From the NCBI RefSeq assembly GCF_013426915.1, contig NZ_AP023181.1, forward strand, positions 682,001 to 746,000: a stretch of DNA of 64,000 nucleotides, in the 5' to 3' direction. Position 1 is the stretch's first letter; each line of letters starts with the position of its first letter. The stretch is from Paraburkholderia sp. PGU19. GTDB lineage: Bacteria; Pseudomonadota; Gammaproteobacteria; Burkholderiales; Burkholderiaceae. The position numbers and the translations under genes are program-made. Below are positions 1 to 8,948 of the stretch, piece after piece. The notes below the pieces were generated by a model, which saw only the letters and a program-made list of their open reading frames with translations, searched no databases and was not told where the DNA came from.

Positions 1-1
1 A

Positions 2-1846
2 TCATTCCGCGAAGTACCCGTTGCTGACAAAAGGCGGCGGCCGGGACAAACTCAAAATTCGACAGACTCTCCGAAGCGTTTGTCCTGGGACACAGTGCGC
101 GGAGGGACCCCGCGCTTTTCGCCTGACGGCAAGCTGCTTGCGGTCAGTTACGAGTGCGGCATGGTGGCCGTTTATGACGCGCACTCCCTCAAACAGATCG
201 CCAGATTGGGCGACGGTCCACCTGCGTCCTTTTGCTCATCCTTCATCGCCTTTTCGCCCGACGGCAGCATTCTCGCCTACGGGGATGGGTACACCGTGAG
301 GCTGTGGGACGTCGGATCCGCGCGCGACCTGGGTGGCCCAGAAATGGATGTTAGCCTGGCCGACAGCGTGGATCAGGTCGAGGCTATCGCGTTCTCGCGC
401 GACGGCAAAATCCTCGCCATCGGTGACCGGAGCAAGAACGTGGTGCTCTGGAACATCTCTACAAAAAAGGTTCTGGCCCGGCTCGCGGGGCACACGGGCT
501 GGGTCTCGGCCGTCGCCTTCTCGCCCGATGGCAAGATCCTTTATAGCGGAAGCGTCGATCAGACCGTCAAGCTTTGGGACTTCAGTTCGTACGATGGGAA
601 CGGCCAGGTCAGCGGAGAAAAGATAAAGGTGTTCGCGACGATCAAAGGGCACACCGGACAGATCAACTCGATCAGCACTTCGCGCGGCGGGAAAATCATT
701 GCAACCGTAGCCGCAGATCGAACCGTCAAGCTGTGGGGCAAACTCGCAGGCCGCGATTTCGACGCCGTCGAGAACGTAGAGGCCGTTTCTTCAGCGGCAA
801 ATTTGATCGCCAGACAAGTTGCAGAGGGTGAGCGGATAACCCTCTTCGATCTCCGCAGCGGCGTGCCGATGCAGGTCGCGACTGTGAAGGCATTGAATCC
901 CACCCTCTCGCCAGACGGTAAGATGCTCGCCACTGCTTCGTACGGCGGGCCCTCCGGAAAAGATGGCACGATACAACTGTGGAACGTGAGTTCCCGACGG
1001 CAAGTCACCGTGCTGGCGCGGTTTGCTGGGCAATCCCCGGCCTTCTCGCAGGACGGCCAGCTGTTTACCGCGCTGAGCTCTGACGGCAAGAGCTTGATCT
1101 TGTGGGATGCAGTCAATGGGCGAATGCGGACGTCTGTCATGAACGACGCTGCAATGGAAGACTATTGCATTTCAGCAAACGGAAAAGTCATCGTGACCGT
1201 AGACAAGGACGGTCCTTGGGTAAAGTCGTGGGATGCTGCCTCCGGCAGGCAGTTAGCCAGATTCGAAAGAAAGACCAGGCGCGGGGCCGGCTCGGACGAG
1301 AACGAAGGCGAAGCGCCAACAACGTTTCTGGCCTTATCAGGCGACGGCAAGTTCCTCGCGTACTCTGACTCGAAGGATGTCTGGCGATGGGAAACCGATT
1401 CCACGCACGGACCTGTCCTTCTCGGACACCGCGCAGTGAAAGTGAGCGCCCTTTCATTTTCCCCGGAAGGCAACCTGGTCGCCGTAGGCGAGGAGACGGG
1501 CACGGTGGAAGTCTGGGGCGTCGATCCCCGCAAAGCGCTGTCCTTTTTCAACGCGTATAACGAGGCGGTGACGGCACTCGCCTTTTCGCCGGATGGCAGA
1601 ACACTGGCAAGCGGCGGTGGTGGCACGGTGAAGCTCTACGGTATGGCCTCCCTGAGGGAGTTGATCACGCTCGCGCACGATCCCTCTCCTACCTCCGAAA
1701 TCCACGGCTTTCAAGGAAAAGAAGATACTGTCCTGGCAATCTACTTTGCGCCCAATGGAAGGTCCCTCTTCACACTCAGTGGCAATGGAACATTAAGGAT
1801 CTGGCGAGGAGCGAATGACGAAAGCGTCCCTGTGCGAGAACAGTAA
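2..1846 (+). CDS. WD40 repeat protein, 5' end outside window
   Basis: The reading frame is open from base 2, and the first possible start inside the window is a TTG at 80, which falls inside a repeat, so the true start lies upstream and the entry is partial. About eleven WD40-like blades are visible, each with an F-SPDG-K/R-L turn and a TVKLWD-type end (for example SPDGKILYSGS and QTVKLWD). This is enough for one or two beta-propellers. WD40 propellers are binding scaffolds with no catalysis of their own. In bacteria they are often the C-terminal sensor part of STAND NTPases, caspase-like proteases or kinases, so an effector domain may lie upstream of the window. No signal peptide can be judged. 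The next gene is convergent. The WD40 call is solid; the role is unknown. Confidence 0.85.
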   Translation, partial: SFREVPVADKRRRPGQTQNSTDSPKRLSWDTVRGGTPRFSPDGKLLAVSYECGMVAVYDAHSLKQIARLGDGPPASFCSSFIAFSPDGSILAYGDGYTVRLWDVGSARDLGGPEMDVSLADSVDQVEAIAFSRDGKILAIGDRSKNVVLWNISTKKVLARLAGHTGWVSAVAFSPDGKILYSGSVDQTVKLWDFSSYDGNGQVSGEKIKVFATIKGHTGQINSISTSRGGKIIATVAADRTVKLWGKLAGRDFDAVENVEAVSSAANLIARQVAEGERITLFDLRSGVPMQVATVKALNPTLSPDGKMLATASYGGPSGKDGTIQLWNVSSRRQVTVLARFAGQSPAFSQDGQLFTALSSDGKSLILWDAVNGRMRTSVMNDAAMEDYCISANGKVIVTVDKDGPWVKSWDAASGRQLARFERKTRRGAGSDENEGEAPTTFLALSGDGKFLAYSDSKDVWRWETDSTHGPVLLGHRAVKVSALSFSPEGNLVAVGEETGTVEVWGVDPRKALSFFNAYNEAVTALAFSPDGRTLASGGGGTVKLYGMASLRELITLAHDPSPTSEIHGFQGKEDTVLAIYFAPNGRSLFTLSGNGTLRIWRGANDESVPVREQ

Positions 1847-2063
1847 ATGCGGGTACACGATCTCGAACAGGTTAGTAAGAAAGCAGCGCTTGCAACGATA
1901 TGCTCTTCGGTCAAATTCTCCCAGCCGTCTCTTCGCTCTGCGCTACCTGTCTATATCCTTACTCGGCCCGCCACCGCCTCATCGACGGGCGGGTTCCGTT
2001 GGAGCAATGTTTCCTGTCGCCTGACGCTTAAAGGGCAGTGCCGCGCAGGGATACGCCGAAGTT

Positions 2064-2903
2064 TCAGTGGCGGATTTCGGTCTCGATGTACGTTCTCAGC
2101 CTGTCGATCACGCGTTCAATGCCTGGCGCGTCTTCAACGAAATTGACGAAGTCAAGATGTTTGATATCCGACGGAATGTCCGCCTCGGACCGGGTGATCA
2201 GCACGACCCGTTTTCCGATCGTGTGAGCCACGCCAATCTCATAGAAAACGTTGGCGTTTTGTTCCGTGCAGTCCGCAATGATCAACTGTGCCGCGCAAAT
2301 TCCGTCCCACACCTTGTCCATAAATGGACCCGGTGAGAAGTGTTCGTCTGCGCGTTCGATGACAATACCAAGGTCATTGCCCAGTTTTTTAAGGTGGTCA
2401 ACGTAAAAAGCGTTGAATCGGGTAGCGAATGGCATCAAGACGAAAACGTCAACCGGGCGCTGCGGTTTCCGTGGACGCCCGAAGATCGGAACGACCGCGA
2501 CTCCCTCGGCGTGACGTGACAGTAGTGCGACCTCCGACTGGCTCATGCCACCAAAGGCGACACGCATTTTTGACCAGAGTCCCGTATCGTCGATTCGGCC
2601 AATGGTTGGCTTTCCGTCCTCGTCTGTCACTTCTTCGAACGTAATCAGGCCCAATTCACGCAGTTGTATCAGTTTGTTGTGTAAGGAAATCGCTGCCGTA
2701 TTCCCGACAAGATCCGGCGGAGACAAATATTGGAATCGAGCACAAAGATCGTTCCAGTTTTTGCAACTACGCAGGAGGTGAAGGATCAACGCGCCATTTT
2801 CAATGTGCTGGAAAGGGATGTCCTGCTCGATTAGATAGTGCATTTCTCGAAACGATCTCCGCAAGTTCGCACCCTTCTTCCGGGTTATGTCGACCGTCGC
2901 CAC
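2064..2903 (-). CDS. DRHyd/TIR-like (nucleoside deoxyribosyltransferase-fold) protein with N-terminal winged-helix-like region
   Basis: The 279-residue protein has two parts. Residues 1 to about 140 are helical and resemble a winged-helix region (LIQLRELGLITFEE). From about 150 there is a Rossmann-like domain opening with DVFVLMPF and containing ADCTEQNANVFYEIGVAH. The FYE(I/L)G glutamate corresponds to the catalytic Glu of nucleoside 2-deoxyribosyltransferases and to TIR-like NAD-hydrolysing relatives; the family is often found in prokaryotic conflict systems (recalled from comparative genomics of these domains). A second protein with the same domain lies 1 kb away on the other strand. Activity on nucleotides or NAD is inference. 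It faces the WD40 gene convergently. It could also be a non-catalytic nucleotide sensor. Confidence 0.65.
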   Translation of the reverse strand: MATVDITRKKGANLRRSFREMHYLIEQDIPFQHIENGALILHLLRSCKNWNDLCARFQYLSPPDLVGNTAAISLHNKLIQLRELGLITFEEVTDEDGKPTIGRIDDTGLWSKMRVAFGGMSQSEVALLSRHAEGVAVVPIFGRPRKPQRPVDVFVLMPFATRFNAFYVDHLKKLGNDLGIVIERADEHFSPGPFMDKVWDGICAAQLIIADCTEQNANVFYEIGVAHTIGKRVVLITRSEADIPSDIKHLDFVNFVEDAPGIERVIDRLRTYIETEIRH

Positions 2904-3392
2904 GCACGGTACGATTACCCGGCACTCTTATCCAGCCTAGTCGGTCGGACGCATATTGCAAGACCTCGGTCAGCGTGTCGCGGTGCCGCGCCAACGCCTC
3001 CAGGACGCATTGAAAACAGGGGGAGATTCGAGGAAGCCCACCTACGTTGTTCTATTGACTCCATGGGTTGGGCCAGCCCGGCAATCACCCGTCACCAGAA
3101 CAAATCACTCGATCGCATCACACCGCCAACGTACGCCAACGCACATTGCCATTCTTGCGTTCTCCCTACCCCGAACTATCTTGCACCTCAAACTGGAGCC
3201 GCTGCGCGACACCGAGCGCGACATCAGGGCACTTGCTGTGTGAGCAGAACGCCGCGTATGCCACGATAGACAACGCCAGACAGGTTCCTGCATGACAGGA
3301 TGCTGTCTTTCTACGGGCACCGACTGATTCAGGTGCTCATCGACAGGATTGAACAGGTCGAAATTCACCTGTTCGAACAGCAAGGATGCACC
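2904..3392. other. Intergenic region, no supported gene
   Basis: This 489-bp stretch lies between two divergently oriented genes and should contain both promoters. Short overlapping frames exist on both strands, but none has a recognisable domain or a good ribosome-binding site. I see no repeat or RNA gene in it. Confidence 0.4.
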
Positions 3393-3781
3393 ATGCCAGA
3401 CCGCCGCCGCTACCGAAGGAAGCCCGACCAGTTCGTCCTCGCAATTCAACTCGATCTCGATACTGCAGGCTTCACCTATCGCAAGTGGGGGCCGAGCAAC
3501 GCTGCAAGAAAGGCGACTGGCTCGTCGACAATGACGGCGATACCTACACCGTGGACGGTGCTGTGTTTGCGAGTACGTACCGAAAGCTGCGTGAAGGCGT
3601 CTATGTCAAGTCCACGCCGATCTGGGCAGAAGTCGCAACCGAAGCGGGAAGCGTGGCGACGAAGGAAGGCCATTCACACTATAAGAAAGGAGACTACGTC
3701 GTCTCCAATAACGAAGATGGAACGGACGCCTACTGCATCGGAGCCGCCAGATTCGAGTCGACATACGAGCTCGATGAATAG
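3393..3781 (+). pseudogene. Small two-repeat hypothetical protein, broken by a -1 frameshift
   Basis: An ATG at 3393, preceded by CAAGGATG, opens a frame reading MPDRRRYRRKPDQFVLAIQL and on to TYRKWG. The frame then fails, and the continuation (EQRCKKGDWLVDNDG and on to 3781) lies one frame over. Adding one G to the G5 run at 3487-3491 gives an unbroken protein of about 129 residues. The rest holds two copies of a motif of about 30 residues, KKGDWLV-TY-VDGAVFASTY and KKGDYVV-AYCIGAARFESTY, suggesting a small duplicated beta fold. I do not recognise a named function. The gene ends 80 bp before the DRHyd-TPR-S gene on the same strand and may share its transcript. The break may be an assembly error. 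Confidence 0.6.
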
Positions 3782-3861
3782 CAGCCATCGCCTGGAGTCG
3801 TCGTGATGGGAACAGGTGCAGTCAATACTGCAATCCGTGCGTCATCAACTGGAGTACCGCC

Positions 3862-5205
3862 ATGGGCACATGTTTCGTGGTGATGGGGTTCGGCAAGAAA
3901 ACCGATTTCGAAAGCGGCCGCACGTTCGATCTCGACAAGTCCTATCGCAACCTCATCAAGCCAGCGGTCGAGGCAGCCGGCTATGAGTGCACAAGGGCCG
4001 ATGAAATCGTGCATTCCGGCCTGATCGACGTACCCATGTACAAGCAACTTCAGGCAGCCGATATCGTGATCGCAGACCTGTCGACATCCAACAAGAATGC
4101 GTTCTATGAGCTCGGAATCCGGCACGCGCTGCGGCCTCACACCACGATCGTCATGGCCGAAGATGGACTCAAGGCTCCCTTCGACGTGAACCACGTGGTG
4201 GTTCATCACTACAAACACCTCGGCGAGGATATCGGCTTTGACGAGGTCATGCGATTTCGAGCCATCCTGACGAACGCAATCTCGGTCATTTCCGAACAGG
4301 CCATCGCCGATCGTGTCGACAGCCCCGTGTATCGTTTCATCAACGGGCTGGCCGTACCCATGATCGGCATGGCGACGCCGACGACACCCGTATCGCCCGC
4401 CGTCCCTGCCAAGCCGACGCCTGCTGTGCCCGATGAGTCGGCGGCGGGCCCGACGCACAGCGACCTGATGCGGCAGGTTGACGATGCTGTCAAGGCGGGC
4501 GATTTCATCACTGCGAAAACACTGCTCGCTGCGATACGCACCATGATGAAGACCGATGCGCCCGATCGGCCCGAGGATCCTTTCATCGTCCAGCGCCTGG
4601 CTCTTCTTACTTACAAAAGCAGGCATCCGACTGAGCAGGCTGCACTGGAAGCGGCGTCACGGCTTCTCGAAGGTCTTGAACCACAGGTTTCGAACGACAC
4701 AGAAACCCTCGGTCTGTGGGGCTCGATTCACAAGCGCCTGTGGTCTTTGACCCGAGACATCATGCATCTCGACGAGGCGATACGTGCCTACGAACGCGGC
4801 TTCTACATTCGCAACGACTACTACAATGGGATCAACCTCGCCTTCCTGCTGAACGTGCGCGCCTCGCTTGCGACCGATCGGACGGAGGCGATCGCCGACT
4901 TCGTGATCGCGCGCCGCGTTCGCAGGGAGGTCGTGGAAATCTGCGAGAGATGGCTACTCGACAACCCTCCGCCTGTCGATCCGAGCACGACCAACCAAAA
5001 GACGCTGGAGCAGGCTCAGTGCAACCGCTACTGGGTTCTCGCAACCATCAGCGAAGCCAAGGTGGGTCTGAACGCCGCGGATGCACAACAGGAGCTCGAT
5101 AAAGCCTATGAGGCCGCTCCAGACACGTGGATGACGCAGACGACCCGTGAACAGGTCGACAACCTGCGGGCGCTGCTGGCCGTTTCCCCGTTAGTGGGAT
5201 TGTAG
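3862..5205 (+). CDS. DRHyd domain plus TPR-S (MAP3K TRAFs-binding/DUF4071-type) protein
   Basis: The start ATG at 3862 follows GGAG with good spacing. Residues 1 to about 145 form a DRHyd/TIR-like domain: CFVVMGFG, then IVIADLSTSNKNAFYELGIR, with the YELG glutamate kept. A Pro/Ala-rich linker of about 35 residues follows. From about 190 to the end is an all-helical region with the TPR-S signature ETLGLWGSIHKRLW, AIRAYERGFYIRNDYYNGIN. In animals the same order of domains forms the N-terminal sensor of ASK1-type MAP3 kinases, and bacterial versions have been proposed as conflict-system sensors (established by domain analysis, recalled). No kinase, membrane segment or signal peptide is present. 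It is therefore probably a cytosolic sensor or nucleotide-processing effector. Domain identity is fairly sure; function is inference. Confidence 0.72.
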   Translation: MGTCFVVMGFGKKTDFESGRTFDLDKSYRNLIKPAVEAAGYECTRADEIVHSGLIDVPMYKQLQAADIVIADLSTSNKNAFYELGIRHALRPHTTIVMAEDGLKAPFDVNHVVVHHYKHLGEDIGFDEVMRFRAILTNAISVISEQAIADRVDSPVYRFINGLAVPMIGMATPTTPVSPAVPAKPTPAVPDESAAGPTHSDLMRQVDDAVKAGDFITAKTLLAAIRTMMKTDAPDRPEDPFIVQRLALLTYKSRHPTEQAALEAASRLLEGLEPQVSNDTETLGLWGSIHKRLWSLTRDIMHLDEAIRAYERGFYIRNDYYNGINLAFLLNVRASLATDRTEAIADFVIARRVRREVVEICERWLLDNPPPVDPSTTNQKTLEQAQCNRYWVLATISEAKVGLNAADAQQELDKAYEAAPDTWMTQTTREQVDNLRALLAVSPLVGL

Positions 5206-5359
5206 GGGGAGATCCTTTCGTCGCTGACTTCGATGCGTTCATCTCGCCGCGCCGGACAGTGCGCAACGTACATTGGGCACTTCTGTGTGCCCGGCACCGG
5301 GTTCAGCCTGCGAATCCTTGCGGCCGAAAGGCATGATCATTGAGCGGAATCCAGCCAGG

Positions 5360-5914
5360 TCAAAGCCTGCTTATATCGATCCACTCGACCTTGCCGCCAT
5401 TTTCCCGGATGGCGTCGACCATGTGTTTCGTACCGCCCGGTCCATCGCCACCCTGCCCGTCCCATACGCACAAAAAGACGACGGGTCCGTCCGTCAGGCG
5501 CTGCGCCTCGGCCAGCATCCAGAGGTTGGTGCGTTGATAGGGATCGTCTCCCGGCTGCAGCGGGCCAAGCAGGTCCGGCGCAAGGAGCATGACCGCGTTC
5601 CCTGCCAGGCGGCGATATCGCTCTACCCATTCTTCGCCGGCAAAACGCACTGAGTTCTCAATGAAAGCCGGTTCGTCGAACGGTAGATGCAAGCGCAACG
5701 GCACACTCCGCGCGACCATCGCTTCGCCGAACAGAATGTCGCTGCCGCACGCGCCGCTGCCGATCGCAACATCGGCTGCCGTGGGTTCGAAAAGGTCAAG
5801 TTTCTGGGTGATTTCCGCAGCCACTCGCGATTCGAGTCGCGGAGGGAAACGCGGCTGCGCGCGATCAGGCGCGTCGATCATATGGCCGCTGAAGAGAAAG
5901 GCTGTCTTGGGCAT
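5360..5914 (-). CDS. SLOG-like Rossmann-fold protein
   Basis: The ATG at 5914 has GGAAG six bases upstream and begins MPKTAFLFSGHMID, right before the first beta strand; the frame runs further upstream but without support. The 184-residue product has a FSGHMIDAPDR opening, then a glycine-rich turn, AIGSGACGSDILFGEA, and a strand LRLHLPFDEPAF. This resembles the ligand-binding pocket of the SLOG/LOG/DprA-like superfamily, where a GGxxG-type turn and a following acidic residue bind nucleotides. Proteins with this FSGHMID opening are often found beside or fused to TPR-S and cyclase domains. The gene converges on the DRHyd-TPR-S gene, leaving 154 bp between stops. Assignment to SLOG is tentative. 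Confidence 0.5.
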   Translation of the reverse strand: MPKTAFLFSGHMIDAPDRAQPRFPPRLESRVAAEITQKLDLFEPTAADVAIGSGACGSDILFGEAMVARSVPLRLHLPFDEPAFIENSVRFAGEEWVERYRRLAGNAVMLLAPDLLGPLQPGDDPYQRTNLWMLAEAQRLTDGPVVFLCVWDGQGGDGPGGTKHMVDAIRENGGKVEWIDISRL

Positions 5915-6050
5915 TTCGGCTTCCCAGTCGAAAGTAACGATTCTATTGTCGAGAATCTGGCTCCGGCCAGGAGGTAAGGACATTATTGCATTTGGATAGC
6001 AGAAATAGTTGGTTGAGCCGCCAGATAGCCTTCACTAGACTGCAACTCAT

Positions 6051-6064
6051 CTTGTCATAACAAG
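6051..6064. promoter_or_regulatory. Putative GntR operator
   Basis: CTTGTCA/TAACAAG is a 7+7 bp inverted repeat with one mismatch, directly in front of the GntR gene and adjoining its possible TTG start. Its size and position fit autoregulation by a HutC-type GntR protein; binding is inferred. Confidence 0.4.
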
Positions 6065-6862
6065 TTGAGCCATGTCGAAACCGGCCAGCCCCTCGCCCCC
6101 GTCGCCTCCGTGCCGCTCTACGCGCAGATCAAAGATGCGCTGCGCGTGCAGATTCTCGACGGCACCTATGCACCGCATTCGCAGATGCCATCCGAACACG
6201 AACTCTGCGCGATGTACGGCGTGAGCCGCATCACCGTGCGCCAGGCGCTCGGCGACCTGCAAAAAGAAGGCCTGTTGTTCAAGCTGCACGGCAAAGGCAC
6301 GTTCGTATCGAAACCCAAGGCGTTTCAGAACGTAAGTTCGCTGCAGGGCTTTGCTGAAGCGATGTCGTCGATGGGTTATGAGATCGTCAACCAGCTGCGC
6401 AGCTTTCGCGTCGTCGAGGCCGATCGCAACGTGGCCGCGCGCCTCGGCGTCGAAGAAGGCGCGCCTGTCACGGAAATTCATCGCGTGCGGCTGCTGAACC
6501 GCGAGCCCCTATCGCTCGAACTGACCTGGCTTCCCGAAGCGCTCGGCACGCGTCTGGCGAATGCGGACCTCGTCACACGCGACATTTTCCTGATCCTCGA
6601 AAACGACTGCGGCGTGCCGCTCGGCCATGCGGATGTCGCGATCGACGCAATCCTCGCCGACGACGAAATCGTCGACGCGCTGCGGGTCGAGGAAGGCAGC
6701 CCGGTACTGCGCATCGACCGACTCACGCACGACGCGGCAGGCACGCCGATCGACTACGAACATCTGTACTTTCGCGGCGATGCGTTTCAGTACCGCTTCC
6801 GCATCGACCGGGAAAAAGCGGGCAAAAGCGCGAAGCACAAAGCAACGAGGAAAGCACGATGA
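6065..6862 (+). CDS. GntR family (HutC/UTRA-type) transcriptional regulator
   Basis: The N-terminal winged helix (residues 18-85) contains VPLYAQIKDALRVQI, MPSEHELCAMYGVSRITVR and LHGKGTFV, typical of GntR. The C-terminal half (about 100-250) is a UTRA ligand-binding domain ending in YRFRIDREK. A TTG at 6065 keeps the frame intact, but an ATG at 6072 gives MSKPASP and would join the same protein if the C4 run at 6089-6092 had one more C, so the true N-terminus is uncertain. Its stop overlaps the AprA-like gene start (ATGA at 6859), so it is translationally coupled to the cluster it probably controls. UTRA domains bind small effectors; the effector here is unknown, perhaps an organosulfur compound. 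Confidence 0.88.
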   Translation: MSHVETGQPLAPVASVPLYAQIKDALRVQILDGTYAPHSQMPSEHELCAMYGVSRITVRQALGDLQKEGLLFKLHGKGTFVSKPKAFQNVSSLQGFAEAMSSMGYEIVNQLRSFRVVEADRNVAARLGVEEGAPVTEIHRVRLLNREPLSLELTWLPEALGTRLANADLVTRDIFLILENDCGVPLGHADVAIDAILADDEIVDALRVEEGSPVLRIDRLTHDAAGTPIDYEHLYFRGDAFQYRFRIDREKAGKSAKHKATRKAR

Positions 6863-8625
6863 ACACCCATGTACTCGAATACGACATCGTCGTGGTCGGC
6901 GGCGGAACGGCGGGACCGATGGCCGCTGTCAAGGCGAAGGAAGCCAACCCGGACCTGAAGGTCTTGCTGCTCGAAAAAGCCAACGTCAAGCGTAGCGGCG
7001 CGATCTCGATGGGCATGGACGGGCTGAACAATGCGGTGATTCCCGGCCACGCGACACCCGAGCAATACACGCGTGAAATCACCATCGCCAACGACGGCAT
7101 CGTCGATCAGGCCGCCGTCTACGCATACGCGAAGCACAGCTTCAAGACGATCGAAGAACTCGACCGTTGGGGCGTGAAATTCGAAAAGGACGGCACGGGC
7201 GATTACGCGGTCAAGAAAGTGCACCACATGGGCTCGTATGTGCTGCCGATGCCCGAAGGACACGACATCAAGAAAGTGCTGTACCGGCAACTGAAACGCG
7301 CGCGCATCGCGATCACGAATCGCATCGTTGCGACGCGTCTGTTGACCAACGCGCAGGGTAATGTGAACGGTGTAATGGGCTTCGATTGCCGCACGGCCGA
7401 GTTCTATGTGGTCCGCGCGAAAGCGGTGATTCTGTCGTGCGGCGCAGCGGGCCGGCTCGGCTTGCCCGCCTCCGGCTACCTGATGGGCACGTACGAGAAC
7501 CCGACCAACGCAGGCGACGGCTACGCGATGGCCTATCACGCCGGCGCGGCGCTGGCGAATCTCGAATGCTTCCAGATCAACCCTTTGATCAAGGACTATA
7601 ACGGTCCCGCCTGCGCGTACGTGACGGGCCCGCTGGGCGGCTTCACGGCGAACGGAAAAGGCGAACGCTTTATCGAATGCGATTACTGGAGCGGGCAGAT
7701 GATGTGGGAGTTCTATCAGGAACTCCAGAGCGGCAACGGCCCGGTGTTTCTCAAGCTCGATCATCTCGCCGAAGAAACCATCCAGACCATCGAGCAGATC
7801 CTGCACACGAACGAACGCCCAAGCCGTGGGCGCTTTCACGCGGGACGTGGCACCGACTACCGGCAGCAGATGGTCGAGATGCATATCTCCGAGATCGGCT
7901 TTTGCAGCGGGCACAGCGCGTCGGGCGTGTACGTCAACGAGCACGCGGAGACGACTGTGGGCGGCCTTTACGCAGCGGGTGACATGGCCGCCGTGCCGCA
8001 CAACTATATGCTCGGTGCGTTCACGTATGGCTGGTTTGCAGGTCAGAGCGCCGCCGCCTTCGTGGCGGGCCGCGAACATGCGCCGCCCGATCAAGAACAG
8101 ATCGATGCCGAACGCGCGCGCATCTATGCGCCGCTCGAACGCGAACATGGGCTTGCGCCTTCGCAGGTCGAATACAAGTTGCGCCGCATGGTCAACGACT
8201 ACCTTCAACCGCCCAAGGTGACGCGCAAGATGGAGATCGGCCTGCAACGCTTCGAGGAAATCGCCGACGACGTCGCTTCGATCAAGGCCACGCATCCGCA
8301 TGAACTGATGCGCGCCGCCGAAGTGCGCGCCATCCGCGATTGCGCCGAAATGGCCGCGCGGGCGTCGCTGTATCGCACCGAGAGCCGCTGGGGTCTGTAT
8401 CACCATCGCGTCGATTATCCGCAGCGCAACGACGCCGACTGGTTCTGCCATACGCATCTGCGCAAGGATGCAACGGGCCGCATGACCAGCGAGAAACGCG
8501 CGGTCGATCCGTACATCGTGCCGCTCGATGAACGTGAACGCAGTTCGTACAGCAACCTGCGCATTCACGACGACAAACCCGATCCGCGCGCGAACGCCCA
8601 GGCGCTCGCCGATGTGACCGCCTGA
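6859..8625 (+). CDS. AprA-like FAD-dependent oxidoreductase (fumarate reductase/adenylylsulfate reductase alpha family)
   Basis: The 588-residue protein opens with an FAD-binding GGGTAGP at residues 14-20, then EKANVKRSGAISMGMDGLNN, matching the AprA pattern VERSGAVAQGL. Near residue 370 it has GGLYAAGDMAAVPHNYMLGA, which parallels the AprA segment carrying the active-site histidine. The fumarate reductase family shares this fold, but the 4Fe-4S partner encoded 14 bp downstream is AprB-like, which favours the Apr side. AprAB interconverts sulfite plus AMP with adenylylsulfate. In this cluster sulfite would come from the SsuD-like monooxygenase, so a sulfite-handling role is plausible but inferred. 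No signal peptide; cytosolic. The usual Apr electron partners (Qmo, AprM) are not seen nearby, and substrate residues were not checked by alignment. Confidence 0.75.
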   Translation: MNTHVLEYDIVVVGGGTAGPMAAVKAKEANPDLKVLLLEKANVKRSGAISMGMDGLNNAVIPGHATPEQYTREITIANDGIVDQAAVYAYAKHSFKTIEELDRWGVKFEKDGTGDYAVKKVHHMGSYVLPMPEGHDIKKVLYRQLKRARIAITNRIVATRLLTNAQGNVNGVMGFDCRTAEFYVVRAKAVILSCGAAGRLGLPASGYLMGTYENPTNAGDGYAMAYHAGAALANLECFQINPLIKDYNGPACAYVTGPLGGFTANGKGERFIECDYWSGQMMWEFYQELQSGNGPVFLKLDHLAEETIQTIEQILHTNERPSRGRFHAGRGTDYRQQMVEMHISEIGFCSGHSASGVYVNEHAETTVGGLYAAGDMAAVPHNYMLGAFTYGWFAGQSAAAFVAGREHAPPDQEQIDAERARIYAPLEREHGLAPSQVEYKLRRMVNDYLQPPKVTRKMEIGLQRFEEIADDVASIKATHPHELMRAAEVRAIRDCAEMAARASLYRTESRWGLYHHRVDYPQRNDADWFCHTHLRKDATGRMTSEKRAVDPYIVPLDERERSSYSNLRIHDDKPDPRANAQALADVTA

Positions 8626-8639
8626 CAGGAGCACTCGCG

Positions 8640-8885
8640 ATGTCCTTCACCCCGCACGACATTCTTCATCGAAGCACAGCGCCCGTCACGATCGACGAAA
8701 GCAAATGCATCGCCGATAAAGGCTGCACGGTATGCGTCGACGTGTGCCCGCTCGATCTGCTCGCGATCGACGTCAGCAAAGGCAAGGCCTACATGCAGTT
8801 CGACGAATGCTGGTACTGCATGCCGTGCGAACAGGATTGCCCGACGGGCGCCGTGAAAGTCGATATTCCTTATCTGCTGCGCTAG
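8640..8885 (+). CDS. AprB-like ferredoxin, two 4Fe-4S clusters
   Basis: The 81-residue protein carries cysteines C23, C29, C32, C36 and C57, C60, C63, C67, enough for two 4Fe-4S clusters. The second site reads CWYCMPCEQDCP, matching the AprB signature CWxCxxCxxxCP with its tryptophan next to the cluster. AprB is usually about 150 residues with a C-terminal tail that wraps AprA; that tail is absent here. AGGAG precedes the ATG, and the gene follows the flavoprotein by 14 bp, so the two very likely form one complex, with this subunit passing electrons to or from FAD. Confidence 0.82.
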   Translation: MSFTPHDILHRSTAPVTIDESKCIADKGCTVCVDVCPLDLLAIDVSKGKAYMQFDECWYCMPCEQDCPTGAVKVDIPYLLR

Positions 8886-8948
8886 CGATACGACGCGAGC
8901 GCACAGCACTCACTGTTTTGCATCGATACCAACGAAAGAGCCGACATC

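Noticed and set aside
2800..2994. A 64-codon minus-strand frame upstream of the first DRHyd-like gene
   Set aside because: It overlaps that gene in another frame and shows no domain; likely a shadow.
6787..8634. A 615-codon open frame on the minus strand opposite the AprA-like gene
   Set aside because: It is fully antisense to a gene with clear domains and its product shows only Arg/His/Ala-rich composition typical of a GC-rich shadow frame.
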